Below, one piece after another: positions 50,266 to 61,610 of a DNA stretch of 64,000 nucleotides (positions within the stretch are counted from its first letter, which is position 1; each line of letters starts with the position of its first letter). Under the pieces are notes generated by a model. That model had not been told where the DNA came from. It worked only from the letters and a program-made list of their open reading frames with translations, and did no database searches. The position numbers were made by a program, and so were the translations under genes. Location: positions 1,302,001 through 1,366,000 of the forward strand of contig CP099429.1 in the NCBI GenBank assembly GCA_024114885.1, read 5' to 3'. The stretch is from Septoria linicola (Eukaryota > Ascomycota > Dothideomycetes > Mycosphaerellales > Mycosphaerellaceae).

Positions 50266-51855
50266 ATGGCATTGTCGCGCCATCATGCCAATCTCTCAAG
50301 CCCAAGAAGTGTAGAGGATCTTGTCCAAGAGGCTCAACAATTCGAGTTTACGTCAAATCGGCCTATGCAACAATGGCTGCGAGCTGCGAAGCTGCTGCTT
50401 ACGGAAGCCTCGCAATGTGAGCAGGATGGTAATCTCGCAACCGCTTACCTATACTTGTACCGTCATGCCGACCTCATCTTGAGCAAGTTGCCAGAGCATC
50501 CAGACTACAAAGATCCACGATTCAAAGCTGAACTCGCCCAAGCTCGAAAGACGCTACAGCGAAATCTTGTGAAACTCGAGCAATGGAAACCACGAATAAA
50601 TCAAGACCACCAGCGATATGTCAAAGCCATGGAGAAACGCAGTGCGGAACGACAGCGCGTCCAGCAGGAGTTCAACGAAGCTGGTAGACGCCTATCATAT
50701 GATCCTTCTCGCAGAGCATCCCTGGCTTCCGCCTCTAGCAGACCGCCAAGCCCGATCAGCTCATTGAATGCGATGGAGCATAAAGAGTTCGCGGTCAATC
50801 TTGCTCAACGAGAACTGCGGAGGCGGGATGCCACGAGACAATCCACTACGCAAGCCGGTATCCCACCAGCTACTGTGGCAGAACGTCGCAGAGGTCTCGT
50901 GGCGCCAGACTATGGGGATTATCAAGATCCACGAAGGAACGATAATGGAGTGAGGGAGGTTGGGCAGCAGGTGCAACGACAGTCTAACGCATCTCGCAAC
51001 GGCACACCTTCTAGACAGTCTACCTCTTCTTCGTACCACTACCCGTCGGTGCCGCAAAGGGAGAGTCGCATTGACTGGACAGAGTCAGCATTACCGCAGC
51101 AGTCCTTTCACAGGCCGCCACCAGCACTACCGGCCAAAGAGTCGCTCCATGACTATAATGCTATTGAGCTTCCGTCAAATGCCCCACCCCCGCGACCACC
51201 TCGACCAGATGCTGTGAATCAAAACACCGCCGGCTCGGCGTCTCCACCTCAAGCGCCAGCAAAGTATACGTTCAAGCCCACCGCGTTCACCGAGTCAGGC
51301 GCACCTCTACGCACCGTCCTCCTTCCTCCAGATCTTCGGACCAGTTTCCTCAATCTGGCTCACCCCAACACAGCCCGCAACTTGGAAACATGCGGCATTC
51401 TCGCCGGCACACTCATCTCCAACGCACTCTTCATCAACACTCTCATCATCCCAGACCAGAACTCAACTAGCGACACCTGCGACACAACGGACCAAGGCGA
51501 CATAGACCTCTTCGAATACTGTGACTCGAACGATCTTCTCGTCATGGGCTGGATCCACACGCACCCTTCACAGTCCTGCTTTCTCTCCTCACGAGATCTG
51601 CACACCAGCTCAGGATATCAGGTCATGTTACCAGAAGCAATCGCTATTGTCTGCGCGCCGAGACATAATCCCGACTGGGGCATTTTCCGGCTGACGGATC
51701 CTCCGGGTCTGCCACATGTATTGGAGTGTACGAAGCCGGGTGTGTTTCACATGCATGATGAGGAGAGGCTGTATACAGATGCACTGAGGCCGGGACACGT
51801 TGTCGAGGGACCAGGGCTGCAGTTCGAGGTCGTGGACCTGAGGAAGAAGTCATAG
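50266..51855 (+). CDS. AMSH/Sst2-type JAMM deubiquitinase (529 aa)
   Basis: A single exon encodes 529 residues. The N-terminal 125 residues form a helical USP8-dimer/MIT-like domain (SVEDLVQEAQQFEF, TAYLYLYRHADLILSKLPEHPDY). A Pro/Ser/Arg-rich linker follows, with repeated PPP stretches near 285-325. The C-terminal JAMM domain (about 345-525) carries the upstream Glu in LETCGILAG, then GWIHTHPSQSCFLSSRDLH, giving the H-x-H-x10-D zinc set, and the AMSH insertion with its Cys/His zinc ligands (TCDTTDQ; ECTKPGVFHMHDEE). AMSH and fission-yeast Sst2 cut Lys63-linked ubiquitin chains on endosomes, next to ESCRT-0, and rescue cargo from vacuolar sorting. All catalytic residues are present. Confidence 0.92.
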   Translation: MALSRHHANLSSPRSVEDLVQEAQQFEFTSNRPMQQWLRAAKLLLTEASQCEQDGNLATAYLYLYRHADLILSKLPEHPDYKDPRFKAELAQARKTLQRNLVKLEQWKPRINQDHQRYVKAMEKRSAERQRVQQEFNEAGRRLSYDPSRRASLASASSRPPSPISSLNAMEHKEFAVNLAQRELRRRDATRQSTTQAGIPPATVAERRRGLVAPDYGDYQDPRRNDNGVREVGQQVQRQSNASRNGTPSRQSTSSSYHYPSVPQRESRIDWTESALPQQSFHRPPPALPAKESLHDYNAIELPSNAPPPRPPRPDAVNQNTAGSASPPQAPAKYTFKPTAFTESGAPLRTVLLPPDLRTSFLNLAHPNTARNLETCGILAGTLISNALFINTLIIPDQNSTSDTCDTTDQGDIDLFEYCDSNDLLVMGWIHTHPSQSCFLSSRDLHTSSGYQVMLPEAIAIVCAPRHNPDWGIFRLTDPPGLPHVLECTKPGVFHMHDEERLYTDALRPGHVVEGPGLQFEVVDLRKKS

Positions 51856-52298
51856 GAAGACAGAAGGTTGAAGACGGTTAGATGGGTCGATCGTGATGGA
51901 TACGGATAGACGATGGGACAAGGAATGATTTCATGAGTTTCACGAATAAGCATGGTGGTTTTGGTAATTCTCTTTTCTTGCGATCATAATGCATTGCATT
52001 TACATAGCCGAGCAGCCATTTGCAGGCCGCTACTGCCAATGTATCATTCCTTTCTTTTGGTTACCATATTCCGGCCGTCGAACTCGTGATCGAGTGACCT
52101 TGCACATCATGTCTCTGTCTTCGTATTCACGCTCGGGAGAAGCTCATAACAGCACGTCTTTGCACCTGGCAATACCATGCCGCTCGTGGTTGTTGTCCCC
52201 AGAACGCCAGCAGAATCTCCTCTCAGCAGTGCCTCATTCCCTCAGTCCTCAAAGTAGAGTCCGTCAAAGCAGCGAAGATCAACCAGGATCTCCTGCCT
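51856..52298. other. Intergenic region between convergent genes
   Basis: These 443 bases separate two convergent stop codons and should hold both transcript ends. Nothing further was recognised. Confidence 0.4.
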
Positions 52299-53241
52299 CT
52301 ACTTCTCGAACCCGGATCTGCCCAAGCCCCCTGGTCCCTGCTGTCTGCCCAGATTCGACCCGGACGAGCCCATACGGTCGTCACTCGTAGTATTCATATT
52401 CTCCCGCATGATGCGCTCCGCCTCCTGCTGTCCCGTCCGACCGTACCCGCCTGAGCTCGTGTCCACCACACCTTCGTCATACGTCATGCCGTCGATAAAT
52501 CTGCTCTGGCTCGCTGTCGGCGTTGAGCCTGGTCCGCCTCTGCTGCCAGGGAGACTGCTCGATGGGCCAACGGTGCTCTGGCGTGCAGGCGTTCTCGCGC
52601 CCTCGCCGAAGCCGACCAGGGAGCCTGTGTCTCTGTCTGCGGCGTCGCTCATGCCGCCGACGGAGGATGTGTCCATGTCCATGTCTTGACTCTCGGACAT
52701 TTTGTCGTAGTCGCCGCCGGCTTCGCTGCCTGCCCATGTTGTGCGTGCTCCGACGGAACCTGTTGCTGAGGCACTGCCGACGGTGCTACGTTCGCGGCCG
52801 ATGGTGGGGTTTCCGGTGGAGTCGAAGTAGCTTACGGTGGGTTGGGCTTGTTGGATGCCTTGCATGCCGCCGGGCGTGAGGTTGCCGGTGCTGCCTGGTG
52901 TTTGGGGATTACGCGCGGTAGTGACTCGCTCGAGGCCCGCGAGGCGGGAGATGCGGTCTGCGCGTTCGGCATCGAGTTGATTGGAGAGGCCAGAGGGGCC
53001 TTGACTGTGTTGGTGGTGGGGGAGGTGGCCGCGGTGGCCGTCCTTGATAGCAACCGTGGACAGCTCGCTCATAGAAGTCGTCGTGGAGTTTGGGGTTCCG
53101 CTGCGAGATCTATGTCTCATTAGCTGCAGATCCATCTCATCTCGCCTCGCCGCGTGAACAATCTACATACGGAACCTCACTTGGAGTCTGAGGATCGCTC
53201 GGCGGCGGAGGCAAGTCGATTAGTGTTGGCGCGTTGGACAT
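52299..53241 (-). CDS. Disordered Ser/Gly/Thr-rich conserved-looking protein (2 exons, 293 aa)
   Basis: Exons 53241-53171 and 53109-52299 join in phase 2 over a 61-nt intron with donor GTATGT and a GCTAATGA branch followed by CATAG. The start MSNAPTLIDLPPPPSDPQTP is Pro-rich; a slightly ordered segment follows (STVAIKDGHRGHLPHHQHSQ and DAERADRISRLAGLERV, about residues 43-90). The rest is low-complexity, rich in Ser, Gly, Thr and Asp. No domain is recognised. The ordered segment, with its HH and ERADRISRL pattern, is the best query for finding relatives. The coding frame is supported by the splice phase and by one clean ATG, but function is unknown. Confidence 0.65.
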
Positions 53242-53909
53242 GGTCGCGTTCGACGTGAGGAGACTTTGGGTCAGGAGTGATACAGTGTCAATATGTGACG
53301 GTGTCCTGAAGTGCACGCAGGATGGGCTTTCCAGGCAGAGCTCAAGCTGCTGTCGCGTTGTTGACTTTCGTGCTTTGCAGTAACCAAAACCGTAACCTTT
53401 TTCGGAGAAGGTCTGTCGCTAGCGGTGATTTGATCGCAGACGTATGCTATTGTCTGACAATCCAGAGCTCAATCGTGTCTTTTACTTGCCGGGCAGGAGT
53501 TTGTCAATCTACGTGTTTCGTCTGAAGAACATCAAACAACGGCCGACCGTCACAAGGCGAGGAGCACCGACGTCACAGGGTCAATTACGTTTCAAGTGCT
53601 TCCGTTCCCTGGCTCTTCTTCACGGGAAGAGGGGCAGCGCTGATCAGGGACAGACACAAAAACGTGGATGTAGTGAAGGAAATTGGTATCGTCGAGTGCA
53701 GCTACTTACTATAGCCTTGGATATCATCTCTCTCAGTACATAGCGTGCCTCATAGCAGCAGGTTGAAAACGCCGCAAACAAGTATCATCCCCAACACCGG
53801 CGCTCGTGTTGAAGTAAGTAGTTTTTCCTTTCCACCCAGAACGCCTCATGAATGCACAAATCCCAGCACTAGTCGTCTAGCTCTATGCCGCGTAGCCTTG
53901 ATGATAGGC
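53242..53909. other. Intergenic region
   Basis: About 670 bases between the start of the disordered-protein gene and the SHMT stop. Only short frames without coding features are visible. Confidence 0.4.
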
Positions 53910-55358
53910 TTACACTGGCAGAGGGAATGTGCTGGCCCACGAGGCAATCTCAGCCTTGAGCTCGCCCAGCTCAGGTACGGCAGCAGCACCACCAGCAACC
54001 TTGGCCTTGAAGTCCTTCTGCTTGTTGGCCTCCTTTGGGAGCTCAGACTGCACCTTGATGGCAAGCTTGATGCATGAGTCGATGTAGCCTGCAATTCGGT
54101 CAAAGTCTGCCTCGCCCATACCTCTGCTGGTCATGGCTGGAGCACCAATGCGGATACCGCAAGGTGTCAGAGCAGACTTGTCACCTGGAGTGGTGTTCTT
54201 GTTGCAGGCAATGTTGACCTGATCAAGAACAGCCTCAACACGAGCACCGTCCAAGCCTAGAGGCTTTAGGTCGAGGAGCACCATGTGGTTGTCTGTGCCA
54301 TCTGTCACGAGTCTGTAGCCCTTGCCCTTGAACGAGTTCTCGAGCTGCTTGGCGTTCTTGATGACCTGCTGTTGGTATTGCAAGAACTCTGGAGTCTGAG
54401 CCTGCTTCAATGCAACTGCGAGAGCAGTGATGGTGTGGTTGTGTGGGCCACCCTGGTGACCTGGGAAGACAGAGAAGTTGATCGGACCCTCGAGATCGTA
54501 GAGAACCTGGATTTCCTTGCCGCCCTTGACCTCAGTCTTGCGCACACCCTTGCGGAAGAAGATCATAGCGCCACGAGGACCACGCAAACTCTTGTGAGTG
54601 GTAGTTGTGACGATGTCGGCGTACTCGAACGGTGACTTGTTGACGCCAGCAGCGACCAAGCCAGAAATGTGTGCCATGTCCATCATCAAGTATGCGCCGA
54701 CCTTGTCAGCGATTTCCCTCATTCTCTTGTAGTCGATCTCACGGCAGTACGCCGAGGTACCAGCAACGAGTACCTTTGGTCTGTACATGAGCGCGTTCTC
54801 TTCCAGTCTGTCGTAGTCGATCAGGCCGGTCTCGAGGTTGACTCGGTATGGGAAGGTCTCGAAGTATGTCGACACAGCAGAGATCTTCCTGGTGGGTGTC
54901 TGGTATCCATGGCTCAAGTGACCACCGTGTGGCAGATCAAGACCCATCAATCGATCGTGCGGTCTCATGATAGCTTGGTAGACCTGCAAGTTGGCAGGGC
55001 TGCCGCTCAAGCACTGCACGTTGACACCCCACTTCTCTGGGTCGAGACGGAAGGTCTCGAGAGCACGCTTCTGGCAGGTAAGCTCAATGCGGTCGATGTG
55101 CTCGTTGCCGCCGTAGTAGCGGGCACCTGGGTAACCCTCGCTGTACTTGTTGCTCATGGGCGAGCCCAGGGCATCGAAGACGGCGCGGGAGGTGACGTTC
55201 TCGGAAGCGATGAGCAGGATAGACTCGCGCTGACGCTTAATCTCATCGGTCATGATCGAAGCGATCTCTGGGTCGGTGTCGACGAGGGACTTTTGCATCA
55301 GGTCCTGGTGGGCCTGTGGCAGAGCCAAGTGAGTGCCATTGACACCGTTGGAGGCCAT
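53910..55358 (-). CDS. SHM2: Cytosolic serine hydroxymethyltransferase (482 aa)
   Basis: A single exon gives 482 residues from the ATG at 55358 (MASNGVNG). The frame extends upstream, but no ATG was found there and no mitochondrial presequence is needed, so the cytosolic form is preferred. Diagnostic spots are SENVTSRAVFDALGSPMSNKYSEGYPG, YYGGNEHID, the PLP lysine in VTTTTHKSLRGPRG, HISGLVAAGV and the substrate-binding FPGHQGGPHNH. SHMT converts serine and tetrahydrofolate into glycine and 5,10-methylene-tetrahydrofolate, feeding one-carbon metabolism. It normally acts as a tetramer of two obligate dimers. Gene organisation without introns and a long upstream region (about 1.4 kb) suit strong expression. 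Confidence 0.95.
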   Translation of the reverse strand: MASNGVNGTHLALPQAHQDLMQKSLVDTDPEIASIMTDEIKRQRESILLIASENVTSRAVFDALGSPMSNKYSEGYPGARYYGGNEHIDRIELTCQKRALETFRLDPEKWGVNVQCLSGSPANLQVYQAIMRPHDRLMGLDLPHGGHLSHGYQTPTRKISAVSTYFETFPYRVNLETGLIDYDRLEENALMYRPKVLVAGTSAYCREIDYKRMREIADKVGAYLMMDMAHISGLVAAGVNKSPFEYADIVTTTTHKSLRGPRGAMIFFRKGVRKTEVKGGKEIQVLYDLEGPINFSVFPGHQGGPHNHTITALAVALKQAQTPEFLQYQQQVIKNAKQLENSFKGKGYRLVTDGTDNHMVLLDLKPLGLDGARVEAVLDQVNIACNKNTTPGDKSALTPCGIRIGAPAMTSRGMGEADFDRIAGYIDSCIKLAIKVQSELPKEANKQKDFKAKVAGGAAAVPELGELKAEIASWASTFPLPV

Positions 55359-56806
55359 CTTTGCGGTGATCTGTCGTTGCTGGGAATGAAATCTGTTCGG
55401 ATGGAGATCGAGGAGCAAGTGCTTTGAGATTATGCACAAGCAGGAACAATGGTTAGAAGAAACAAGAACAAGAGGCGAAAACAGCGTTGCCCACAGTCAC
55501 AGGAAGCTTAGCTCATAGACTTTTTATGTCACTACTCTCCAAAATCGTACTGGCGGGGGCTCGAGGGACACACCTGCATGGTCTCGCGCTGTCCAACGAA
55601 TCGGAGCGCGCTATCTCAGCTTAGCTCACATCTCGCCCGCGATCTTGTTGCGCGGTCGCGGGCATTTTCACATCTCACGACAACCACTCCGACTCTTTCC
55701 TTGCCCACACAGCGACCTCATCTCATCATGCTACTGGACTCTCCGTACTCCGTCCAGTTGGGCTTGGGACCATGTTCTTCCGCCCTTTGCTTGTGTCGTT
55801 TGCAATGTTTCGAGATGCGGGCATCATCTGACGCCTCGTTGCTCGGCATCTCTCGATCTCCGTGTCATCGGGCACTTCTTGATCCTCTCACAACGCGAAT
55901 GCGGGACCATAATTGGCAGGAAGACTGACATGTCGTGCAGACGAGAAGAGCGTCTGAGCCTGCCGACAATTCCCGTACCTTGCTGACAAGATTCAGCTAC
56001 TCCTCGCTAGCCTAAGGACAGTCTGAACTTCACATCTCATGGCCGCTGACCTTGGGCATTTATCATGTCAAGCGGCAGCTACTTGGCTTGCGGTTCATCG
56101 ATTTTCGGTTGCAAAGGGTGTAAGCTATGGCTTTCGAAAGGTAGTCTGCCACAATTGGCAAGAGAACAAGGGCCAACGAGCCACAGTATCAAACCCGCTG
56201 CTTGATTATCAACATAACAGCAAGTTCTTGTACGCGGGGTGATTATGTCTGTATGAGGTGAGACTCACGAGCATATGACTTGCCAAACTTCAGAACGCCT
56301 CACCGCGGCCATTCCTCAGATGACCATAAAACAGATATAGACAACGGGAGACCATGAAACTTATCTATCAAACACGCTAATCTCGGACAGCGCGCAATCG
56401 CAATGCATCTTCAGGCGAGTCTGTCTGTACACTATTTCTCCCGGCCAATTGAAACAATGCATGGCGCGTGCTTTTCGTGTGGACAATTTTTACAATATGC
56501 AAACAAAAGCGCTTATCCGAGGCATCAAGTGCCAGTGTAGATCCCATGCTGCACACCAGCTGCATGTTGGACCAATACAGGTGATCGTGGCTGCAGTCCA
56601 GGCCGTTCTCATGCAGCTGGAGAGCTTGCAGCCGATTTCTCGTTTTTGACCCACTCTCAGCCTGATTCTTTCCCCTCTTTACAGCGCACCCTCAGCGCAC
56701 ATATTGCGACTGTGGTCAATCACATCATTCAGTAGAAGAGACGCCATACGACTCTGCGATATAGGCCCCAAGATCACGCTCTCCGCGTGGCGTTGCGTGT
56801 TTCGAT
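55359..56806. other. Intergenic region between divergent genes (SHMT and STAND-N protein)
   Basis: This 1.45-kb stretch contains the SHMT promoter and leader (minus) and the upstream region of the next plus-strand gene. Open frames are short and lack recognised domains. No regulatory site was assigned. Confidence 0.45.
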
Positions 56807-59800
56807 ATGGACCCTCTTCAGATAGCCAGCGTGGCTGCTGTGCTCGTGAAGAGCGCATGGAGTGTAGGCCAGAGCCTCTACCTCTTTGGACACGACGTGA
56901 CCAACATCGACCAGACAGTGGCGGGGCTTGCCATAGAAGTGCAGACCCTCGGCAGAGCTTGCGCACTAGTCGAGGGACGCCTCAAAGACATCGTCGGCAA
57001 TCACGATACAGATGCAGGGAAGGCAGAAATGGGCCACGAGAAGATCTGGTTCTACCTGCAAAGCCTGGTGCAAGATACTCAGGCCACCATCGACCAGCTC
57101 GAACATGCAATACGAAGTGTCAGAAGAGAAGGCAAGAATCTGCCCGCCCAAATGTGGCGCCAGTTTAAGTTGGATTTGAATGCAAAGGACATCGCAGAAG
57201 CTCGTGATCGGATTCGTTCGCATACGGCCAGTCTGCAAATAGCGCTGCAGACAATCACGATCGAGATCTTCTATCTCAAGCCCCAGAAAGCGGATCAGCA
57301 GCTGCGAACGCTGTTGAGCTATGCAATGGAAAGCATCGAGCATTTAAGAAATCTCAGCGCTGAGCAGCAAGGCACTGGAAATGATCGCAAAGCAAAGGAA
57401 CAAGAACTACTGGCGCTTGGACAAGCCACTGTGTCGAATGCGGAGAGTCTGTATGCTGCCAGTATTGCAGCAGGTTCCTTCGTTGGTGATTCTGTGAGTG
57501 CTGAACATACTCCAAGGACGAAAGAATGGATCACAGACCTTTACGAAATTGATAAAGTTGCCTGCACAGCTCGTCACACGATGCAGGCTCTTTCGTCAAA
57601 AGCGTCAACTGACAACAACGCGTCTTCGGTCTTCGACAACAATTCCGTACCGACAAGTACTGCCGTTACAGACTACACCGATCTTGGACCAGAGCGGGTA
57701 GATTCGCCAAACGTCGATTACGATTCGGATGATGAGTTCTCCATTGAGGCAGCGCAGACAGCATTGAAGGAAGGACGCCTTTCGTTCCAGAGCGAGGACT
57801 ATGTCGCGGCCGGCTCGTACCTGAAGGAAGCCCTGAAGATGGTACGAGAACTGCCCATCCGGCGACAGAGTATTTGCGACACTTGGGAGCTCAGATATAT
57901 GCTGAGCATATGCACTTATCATACACAGGAGGCTGTCGACGCTAAAGCGGATCTACTCAGTTTGGTGGACCTCGCGTCGCGTTCTGCGATCAGGTCCGAC
58001 GAGCAATTGGGCCAGGCATGTGATGCCAGTCATTTTCTGGCTATAGTTTGCATTCGCTTGGGCGACATAGAAGAAGCGCGTATACACAGTTCAAATGCGC
58101 TCAAGCGACGCCAGCGCCTTCTAGGTAAGGCGCACAGCAGGAGTTATGTGTCGCTTTCTCTGATGGCCAAAGTTACTGAGCTATCTGGGAACGAGGCGAG
58201 AGCTAGAATATACACACAGATGATCCCCGCCGAGGATAGAGAGGCTGTAGTAGATGAGATCGACCGACTTGCGCTTCCCGCGGCAGTCCAGCCCTTAGCA
58301 GAGGGACACCGGGTACCGCATACCAGAGTTGAGGCGACAGACGCAAGTCCCGATCTGCGCGTGCCTCAAGTATCGAAAGCAATGCTCGATGCAGATGGCA
58401 TTCGAAGCGGATACGAAGGCCAGCGGCACAAGGTGGAGCTTGAGCAATTGCCTGGAACACAGCACATAGCCGTGAGAGGACCGCCACCTGCTCCACAAAG
58501 GTCTGGAGAGTGCCAGGCATTCGAGAATGAATGCACGGATGCCTTCGAACTGGATGCTGAGAACAACACAGTAGTAGCAGATCTTAATTCAAACTCTCGA
58601 GGTCGGAGTATCGAAAGCGAGACGCAGATAGTTCACAATGCTGTGGCATCGGATAGCGCTGAGACAAGGCAACCCACAAAGGTAGTGCTAGATCCTACGT
58701 ACCTAGCAGTACCTGAACGCAGTCCTCACAGCAGCCAAGCGGAGTCTAGAAGACGATCGAAGTCTCGCGAGACCAGAGGTGTGCCAACGGAAAAGCCTGC
58801 GCCCCTAATCGATCGCGTTGAGGGAAAGCCTTTACCAACTAGCATGACTCCCGGCCAGGATCTGGACAATGACAGCGCAGACATCAGGACAAGATCCAAA
58901 TCAGCACCACCGCTTCCGTTACAGCCACCGAAGTCTGGCGTCACGAGAGTAGAGCAGACTAGAAGACATGGCTATTCTTTGGCCACCTTGACACAGATCA
59001 AGATGATCGAGGAGCTAGATGAAAGCCACCCCAGTGCTCTTCAGGCTGCCGACAATCTCAGACCAGTATCGACGCCTCCCACCAGGAAAGCACCCATGCT
59101 GATCGATCGTGTCCAAGGCATGGCTCTGCCGAGCAATTGGCTAGCAACGCCGTCGAAGATGGCAAGTCAAGCAGCATCTCTAGCAGCAATGAAGCGTATC
59201 AGGAGCGCCGATAGTCCGGGCCCTGCGCAACGCAGCGCTCCTGAACTTCAGAAGCCTATACCTATTCAACCTGTTCCTGAGCAAACCCATCTGGATGTGT
59301 CGAAGGCAGTACCGTTCGTTGACACTCTTCGCCGTCAGTCGCTACAACAGCCTGTGTCAAGCGATAGCTCGCTCTGGGTTTCCCCTACACATATTCCAGG
59401 GGCTTTGATCAGCAGAAAGCGAAGAGACTCCCAAGGTCCCATACTTGCACTGCAGTCGACTATGGTTGACGAAACTCCCAAGAACGGCCCGAGAAAAATC
59501 ACCAGAGCTACTGGCAACGGAAAACCTAACACCAACGTTAAGGGATTCAACAGCACCGACGAGCTTAGTCGTGGTAGGCAGACCAGACTCTCTGATGCGC
59601 AAGCTGAGACCAACAGGATCGCAGCACCCAGAGTCACGCAAGACGTTCGGAGCCTTCAGAAACGCCTGTCAGACCTACAACAGGTTCTCCGCCAAGCAGA
59701 AGTCGAGGACATCGGCCCGTCGCTAATGGCAACAGCCTGCCTGCACGCCTCAGTCGCGTACACCCGTGACGCTTTGTCACAGCTCGAACAGCACAGCCAA

Positions 59801-60418
59801 GATACCTCCACTAGCACATTCAGAGCTCAATTGGCTCACGATAAGGCAGAGAACCACCTTGCCACGGCCTTGAATGAACTGCAAAGCATTCCTCGCCTCG
59901 CTCAAACGCTGAACATACAGGAACGGCAGAAGTCTGTCAGCTCTACCCCGGTCTTGACTTTGTTCAGTCAATCTGCTCTGGATCGGTTGATGAACAAGCC
60001 TGCCAAGCCAACCTCATTAGAGCTCAGTATATCTTTCACGGGCTCGAACGCAGGTCTCTTGTGCTTCACGCTATTTGATGGACTTTCGAGTAATGGCGGA
60101 AAGGTAAGTCGCCCCAGGGCAAATCTGCCCGCCTGACAAGAGATTTGTTGCTAATTGCTGATCTCGCAGCTCTGCCGGTCCCTCATCACCGCGACAAAGG
60201 CGAAGCCTGGACTTGTTGGCAGCGGCTTCTCCTACGCTAACAACGGATGTCTTTGCTTCAGCTATCAGCAAGATTCTTTCATCGTTACCGAGCCTCCTAC
60301 GCGGCTGGTGACTAGTACAGGCATTTTACTTGGACAATTGAGCAGTGGCTTCGATACTGCTCGGCGTATGTTTGACTCGGAGATTCAGAGTCTCACCATA
60401 ATCAGCGCTGCATCGTGA
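56807..60418 (+). CDS. STAND-type fungal N-terminal domain and TPR-like protein, no NTPase domain (2 exons, 1181 aa)
   Basis: Exons 56807-60103 and 60170-60418 join in phase 0 over a 66-nt intron. The first 200 residues start MDPLQIASVAAVLVKSAW and VAGLAIEVQTLGRACALVEG, the pattern of the fungal N-terminal domain found on STAND/NLR proteins (HeLo-like_N). No P-loop NTPase (NACHT or NB-ARC) follows. Residues of about 310-480 hold TPR-like helices (AQTALKEGRLSFQSEDYVAAGSYL; LGDIEEARIHSSNALKRR). Residues of about 500-950 are disordered, with a duplicated LIDRV[EQ]G motif at 667-673 and 765-771. A coiled-coil-like segment (about 950-1030) and a compact beta-rich C-terminal domain ending at 1181 complete it. 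It could be an accessory, decoy or adaptor protein for an NLR-type incompatibility or signalling system, but this is inferred only from the N terminus. Confidence 0.78.
58805..59119 (+). repeat. Two copies of a LIDRV[EQ]G-encoding short motif
   Basis: LIDRVEG at 58805-58825 and LIDRVQG at 59099-59119 lie 98 codons apart in a disordered part. The surroundings are also alike (P-A/M-P before, LP-S/T after), so this looks like an internal duplication of a short linear motif and not chance similarity. Confidence 0.55.
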
Positions 60419-60587
60419 TAGAAGTTATTGTAAGCATAGAAGGCGTTGTTAGATCTGATTAAGATACCCCCAAAGAGCGATCTTTATAAGCAGAATCGGG
60501 CTGTGTGCCGATCGTATCTCATCTATCATGCGTGTCATATTCCAGTCCAGTCATGTCATTCAAATCATAAATTCGTCGTACACTGCG

Positions 60588-61610
60588 TTACGTCGCGAAG
60601 TGCACAACCCTCCTGCCATTTCCTTCTTGCCTTGACGGATCATCACTGGCTCCATCAAACCTCGCGCTCACATCCCTTCCTCGACTAGGCCGCCGCCTGC
60701 GGTCCATGCGTCGCTGCCTCGCCTCTCTTGCTTCGCGCGCTTTCCATCCTTCAACTTGCTGTCGCCGCTTCTGACTTCGAGCATAGGCAATTGCAGGTGT
60801 AGGTCGAAAGCCGATTCCGTTGATGCCTTCTCCGTCGTCATCAGGTGAAGTGATTTCGTGCCCTGTGATTTCTGAATCTTGCCATGTCGGAGCCGTTGTG
60901 TCAGAAAGCGAGTCGTCACTGAATGAGGAGTTGGGCGACTTGTTAAGAAAGGGATTGGCGTCACGATCTGCAGATGGCTTCTGGCCTAGAGGCGAAGGAG
61001 GCGGTGGCGATAGAAGCCGCTTGTTTCTCGGACTCGATTTGTGAGGTTGAGGATTAGACATCACAATATCGATAGCTTCATCGAGATCATTGATTCCATC
61101 TTCGCGAGGAAGTGGCGTAGGCGGTAGCTGAGCATAAGCGTCTGAACCCTCGTCCACGTCCAAAAGAAGCGTTGTGTTGTCGCTGACACTGTCGGGAATT
61201 TCTAGGCATCGAGTATGCTGTGGGGTTTGAACTTGACCAGAAAGCTGCTGAGACTGAATGTCCCCGCGCAAGTCGCGCATTTGGGGGTTGCGTTTAAGTT
61301 TCTTGCGTGGTGATTGCGAATTGCTTGGCACATCGTGCAGCTGACTTTGAGAAGTTGGCTGCGACTGCCGGATCGCCAAGTCCTTGAGGCGCTCTGCCAC
61401 TTTGCTTCGAGGACTATCAGGCATCGGGCTTCCAGTGCTAGGCCTCGTTGTGTCGATTTGGAGTGATTGAGCGGCTTCTAACGACTCATCTGACAGCTTC
61501 CGTTTTGGGGACGGATTCCGTACATGGTTGTTGCCATGTGGAGGCGGGCTGAGAGATGTCTTCGGGGTGGGCAATCGATACGGTGGATTCCTGTACGGCC
61601 CGAGGATCAT
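60588..61610 (-). CDS. Disordered nuclear-looking protein (340 aa)
   Basis: A single-exon frame of 340 codons starts at an ATG (61610; MILGPYRNPPYRLPTPK). The frame is open upstream by almost 60 codons, but that stretch is Ser/Thr/His-rich leader and was left out. The sequence is rich in Ser, Pro, Gln, Arg and Asp with several SP and TP sites (SPPPH, SPRSK, SPRKKLKR, SPPPPSP) and basic clusters that look like nuclear localisation signals. A more ordered stretch ends the protein: GFRPTPAIAYARSQKRRQ, followed by an Arg-rich helix (REARQRRMDRRRRPSRGR). No domain is recognised. The SP/TP density suggests cyclin-dependent or MAP kinase phosphorylation, but this is inference. Function unknown. Confidence 0.6.
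   Translation of the reverse strand: MILGPYRNPPYRLPTPKTSLSPPPHGNNHVRNPSPKRKLSDESLEAAQSLQIDTTRPSTGSPMPDSPRSKVAERLKDLAIRQSQPTSQSQLHDVPSNSQSPRKKLKRNPQMRDLRGDIQSQQLSGQVQTPQHTRCLEIPDSVSDNTTLLLDVDEGSDAYAQLPPTPLPREDGINDLDEAIDIVMSNPQPHKSSPRNKRLLSPPPPSPLGQKPSADRDANPFLNKSPNSSFSDDSLSDTTAPTWQDSEITGHEITSPDDDGEGINGIGFRPTPAIAYARSQKRRQQVEGWKAREAREARQRRMDRRRRPSRGRDVSARFDGASDDPSRQEGNGRRVVHFAT

Noticed and set aside
55359..55439. Extension of SHMT upstream of its chosen ATG
   Set aside because: No ATG in the extension and no clear mitochondrial presequence; MASNG start fits the cytosolic enzyme.
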